This document shows positions 61,371-64,000 of a stretch of 64,000 nucleotides of DNA, piece after piece. The DNA comes from Bdellovibrio reynosensis (GTDB taxonomy: Bacteria; Bdellovibrionota; Bdellovibrionia; Bdellovibrionales; Bdellovibrionaceae), in the NCBI RefSeq assembly GCF_022814725.1, contig NZ_CP093442.1, positions 1,488,001 to 1,552,000 of the forward strand, in the 5' to 3' direction. The position numbers and the translations under genes were made by a program. Each line of letters opens with the position of its first letter. Positions within the stretch are counted from its first letter, which is position 1. The notes under the pieces were generated by a model. The model saw nothing but the letters and a program-made list of their open reading frames with translations. It was not told the DNA's origin and did no database searches.

Positions 61371-63122
61371 ATGCCTATTAAATTATTTTTCGCAGTAGTT
61401 TTTTTAATCCTTTCTTATTCTTTCGCCACAGCTACTCCGCTTCTAATAGATGATCCCTTAAAGCTCGAGCAATTTGAAAAAGAAGGACTAAGCCTTAGCG
61501 AGCTAGTCTTCACTAAAAGAACTTCAAACAACCAAGAACTAGCGCAAGTCCCAAGATACACAAACCTCGCTGAAGACCTTACAGCTGACTTAAACGACCT
61601 TCGCAAAACAGATCCACAACTGGGCCCGGGAATGTCTTTCACTCACCGTCTTTTTCATTCTAAATGGCTGACCTCACAAGCAGCCCGTTTTGAATTAGTG
61701 GGAATCGTAAACCGGTTAGACCGCGCCGTCTTTAATCCAGACCGTTGCGGAGAGATTAGATTTATCTATCGCTTGGCTTATACGAAAAAACAAAACACCA
61801 CCTCCGTTGAATCCCGTTTGCCGATGACAGCCAATGCGGTTTTCTTTTTTCCAGAGGGAACATCCTGCAAAGACTTAGCAAAACTTTGGCTCACCTTAGA
61901 TTCCACTCAATTAAAACAATGGGCCAAACCTGAAAACTTAAAATCCCTAGAGCTAAATCTTCAAGCCACGCGCTGGCCATCAACTACTCGCGGAGATATG
62001 GGTGGTCACGCGGAGTATTTCTTAAGAGTGTACAAATTAAACTCAGCGGGACATCTCAACTTAGCCCCGTTAGAAAATACCCCAGATGTGGAGTTGATAA
62101 ATAAAAATCCCGCTTTAAAAGCAGAACTTCTGCAGTGGTTATCACAACCCCAACAAATTCAGGATTTAGATAAAGGCATCTTAAACATTCCCGAAAAATT
62201 CCTAGCACGCAAAACTTCGTCCTTTGCCCTACACGGAATGAATCGCCTAGCAAACAGACCCTTTGATCAAATCTTCAAGAAAGATGATTTCAAAACCATC
62301 GATTATAAAAACCTAGAATACGTCTATGGCCCGTCATCAATGCGCCGTCGCCTGAATGACTTAACCTGCGCCGGTTGCCATCAAGGTCGCACCATCGCGG
62401 GCTTTCACTTCCTCGGAAAAGATTCAGAAAAAACGATCTTCGCAAATTCCATCTTTTCATCCCGCTCGCCACATCTAATCAGCGATATTGAACGCCGTAT
62501 CACTTATTTCAACGATCTTCTGAACGACAAAAAACCAGATGCTGCTCGTCCCTTTTCAGAGCGAGATCCAAAAATCCTTGGCAAAGCCAACGAGCATTGC
62601 GGATTCCCGAATTCCGAGTTTCAGTCCTGGAAGTGCGCACCGGGTTTAACCTGCACCAGCGTGATTTCACCAGCGACGTCTTCAGAGTTAGGCCTGTGCT
62701 TACCAAATGAATCCTTAGCAGGTCTTCCTTGTGAAACAGGAACGATAAGCCAAACTGCCAATGACAAAAAAGACTCTTTAACAAAAGGGACTCCCCGTTC
62801 TTGCGGCGCGGGTTACATCTGCCAAAACACCAGGGTCGGCTTCCCCGGCGGCATGTGTTCGAAGGGCTGCGCAAATTTAAAACCCGGCGAAACTTGCGGT
62901 TCCATCGCAGTTCTTGCTGGTTTCAATGATTGCTTAGCTAGAAAAAAGCCGTTCGCAGAATGTCTTGCTAACAACACCCAACCGGGTGCTTTGCAAGCCT
63001 GCGATGAAACAACACCATGCCGTGAAGACTACATCTGCACCAAAACCAAAGAAGGCAAAGGCGCCTGCATTCCGCCGTACTTCTTATTTCAGCTTAGAGT
63101 CGACGGTCATCCAGAACCATAA
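61371..63122 (+). CDS. Secreted Cys-rich protein with one CxxCH haem motif
   Basis: This 583-residue protein has a signal peptide (FFAVVFLILSYSFATA). A single c-type haem motif, CAGCHQGRT, sits near residue 335. The C-terminal ~170 residues are rich in cysteines with repeats like CAPGLTCTSV, CGAGYICQN and CREDYICTK, resembling Cys-rich, EGF- or notch-like extracellular modules. I do not recognise the family. It may be a periplasmic or surface electron-transfer or binding protein. It is the first gene after the c-di-GMP RNA and could be controlled by read-through. Confidence 0.78.
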   Translation: MPIKLFFAVVFLILSYSFATATPLLIDDPLKLEQFEKEGLSLSELVFTKRTSNNQELAQVPRYTNLAEDLTADLNDLRKTDPQLGPGMSFTHRLFHSKWLTSQAARFELVGIVNRLDRAVFNPDRCGEIRFIYRLAYTKKQNTTSVESRLPMTANAVFFFPEGTSCKDLAKLWLTLDSTQLKQWAKPENLKSLELNLQATRWPSTTRGDMGGHAEYFLRVYKLNSAGHLNLAPLENTPDVELINKNPALKAELLQWLSQPQQIQDLDKGILNIPEKFLARKTSSFALHGMNRLANRPFDQIFKKDDFKTIDYKNLEYVYGPSSMRRRLNDLTCAGCHQGRTIAGFHFLGKDSEKTIFANSIFSSRSPHLISDIERRITYFNDLLNDKKPDAARPFSERDPKILGKANEHCGFPNSEFQSWKCAPGLTCTSVISPATSSELGLCLPNESLAGLPCETGTISQTANDKKDSLTKGTPRSCGAGYICQNTRVGFPGGMCSKGCANLKPGETCGSIAVLAGFNDCLARKKPFAECLANNTQPGALQACDETTPCREDYICTKTKEGKGACIPPYFLFQLRVDGHPEP

Positions 63123-63149
63123 AAAAAGGGACCTTGAAGGTCCCTTTTT
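63121..63149. terminator. Bidirectional terminator
   Basis: AAAAAGGGACC and GGTCCCTTTTT form a perfect stem with a 5-nt loop between the convergent Cys-rich-protein and MltD-like genes. Confidence 0.92.
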
Positions 63150-63171
63150 AATTCCAAATTTTCAGATTTAA

Positions 63172-64000
63172 TTACTGATTCATTTCAGTCGGAATCGTGA
63201 TTCGTGATCCAACCACTAACGATGCTGGATTGCGGATTTTGTTCTTCTGCTTGATATCGCTTAATGAAACCTTGTATTTCGCAGCGATCTCAGACAGATT
63301 TTCGCCTCTTCTAACGACGTGAACTTTGCTTTTAGAAACCTCACGAGCAGAAGAGTTGTTATCCGGAGACGGAATCTTAATTTTCATTCCCACTTTCAAA
63401 GTACGACCGCGTTTGATGGCGTTCAAACGTTGAAGCTCAGATACACTTGTTGAATACTTACGAGCAATCGTGAACAAAGAGTCACCAGATTGAACGATGT
63501 AGTAACGACCATCAGAACTCACAGTCACAGCCGGAGCCGATTTCTTCGCTACCGTTGAAGTACGTAAAGAAGAACGCTCTTTAAGCGGCGTACGATCTGG
63601 AACGTAGATTCTCATACCCACGCGCAAAGCTTTACGACGAGAAATATCATTCAAATCACGAAGGTAAGCTACCGTCGTGCGGTAACGACGAGCTACCGTA
63701 CTTAAAGTGTCACCACGACGGATGCGATAAACTTGGGTGTCGCCAGAGTCAGCTACGAATTGAACATTATCAACGAAGCTTTCATTAGCAGCTACTAAAG
63801 CTGTCTCTGAAGTTCCCGGAGGAATACGCAGAACTAGTTCAGAGCCTTTCAAAGTAGCGATCTCACCCTTAAACTTAGGATTTAAGGCTTTAAAGTCTTC
63901 ATAGTTCAAATTCAATTTTTCAGACATCTGACGAAGGTTCACAGATTTAGCCACAGTGATGTGATCGAATTCGATCGGTGGTAAATAATCGATATCATCA
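63172..64000 (-). CDS. MltD-like lytic transglycosylase, C-terminal part with three LysM repeats (5' partial)
   Basis: The frame stays open to the window edge (residues DYLPPIEFDHITVAKSVNL upstream of the first in-frame GTG at 63954). This matches the region just after the lytic-transglycosylase domain of MltD, so the catalytic domain should lie beyond the window. Three LysM peptidoglycan-binding repeats follow: VYRIRRGDTLSTVARRY, YYIVQSGDSLFTIARKY and VHVVRRGENLSEIAAKY, each ending with a VGMRIYVP-type strand. The full protein would be exported and cut glycan strands. Confidence 0.85.
   Translation of the reverse strand, partial: DDIDYLPPIEFDHITVAKSVNLRQMSEKLNLNYEDFKALNPKFKGEIATLKGSELVLRIPPGTSETALVAANESFVDNVQFVADSGDTQVYRIRRGDTLSTVARRYRTTVAYLRDLNDISRRKALRVGMRIYVPDRTPLKERSSLRTSTVAKKSAPAVTVSSDGRYYIVQSGDSLFTIARKYSTSVSELQRLNAIKRGRTLKVGMKIKIPSPDNNSSAREVSKSKVHVVRRGENLSEIAAKYKVSLSDIKQKNKIRNPASLVVGSRITIPTEMNQ

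Overview
The window reads as chromosome from a Bdellovibrio-type predatory bacterium (Bdellovibrionota), with moderate GC. This is judged from the gene set, not from a database search. Evidence: an AglR/AglQ/AglS motor with Glt-type gliding envelope proteins in one operon, a class-I c-di-GMP riboswitch on a self-terminating transcript like the abundant 'merRNA' known from Bdellovibrio, many lipoproteins and cell-wall enzymes, a B12-dependent ribonucleotide reductase, a PTP-like phytase lipoprotein and an HNH endonuclease of a type I associate with this genus. I see no tRNA, rRNA, CRISPR array, prophage or complete insertion sequence.

Layout. 1-6.1 kb: the end of a fused pseudouridine synthase/rRNA methyltransferase, a phytase-like lipoprotein pair, TrmH, an acyl-CoA dehydrogenase and a CinA-like protein. 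6.2-13.7 kb: an S1-domain protein, NrdJ, a pseudo-receiver protein, cysteine desulfurase and an ErpA-type carrier. 13.7-18.7 kb: a minus-strand housekeeping run (zapA, fau, rny, tyrS, ferredoxin, alpha/beta hydrolase). 18.8-25.5 kb: secreted proteins with two L,D-transpeptidases around a possible cysteine hydrolase. 25.6-36 kb: ftsY, a chemoreceptor, an Rrf2 regulator divergent from a nitroreductase, smc, then a non-coding stretch with 210-bp direct repeats. 36-39 kb: pyruvate phosphate dikinase. 40-50.7 kb: a ten-gene gliding operon with overlapping or nearly touching genes. 50.9-59.2 kb: glycyl-tRNA synthetase, a small dihaem-type cytochrome, an RND pump, a DUF454 protein and an HNH nuclease. 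59.2-64 kb: a J-like membrane protein, an Mrp ATPase, the c-di-GMP RNA, a Cys-rich secreted protein and the end of an MltD-like LysM protein.

How parts work together. The gliding operon encodes a proton-channel motor (one TolQ/ExbB-like and two TolR/ExbD-like subunits), a TonB/AgmX-type trans-envelope protein, TPR scaffolds, an outer-membrane barrel and two surface lipoproteins. The cell-wall genes could act on the predator's own wall or on prey wall. The c-di-GMP RNA ends in its own terminator 115 nt before the next gene, so it may act as a free RNA or as an off/on leader.

Strongest unusual signals: (1) an RNase Y in which nearly every expected HD-domain metal ligand is replaced; (2) a repeat family at 19.5, 40.0 and 60.6 kb whose outer and inner stems change sequence but keep pairing; (3) the riboswitch RNA with a possible 14-codon ORF upstream; (4) an RluA-like/RlmI-like fusion; (5) 210-bp direct repeats carrying a short palindrome that also occurs inside the HNH gene; (6) an Mrp protein lacking its CxxC; (7) several strong intergenic palindromes at gene starts.
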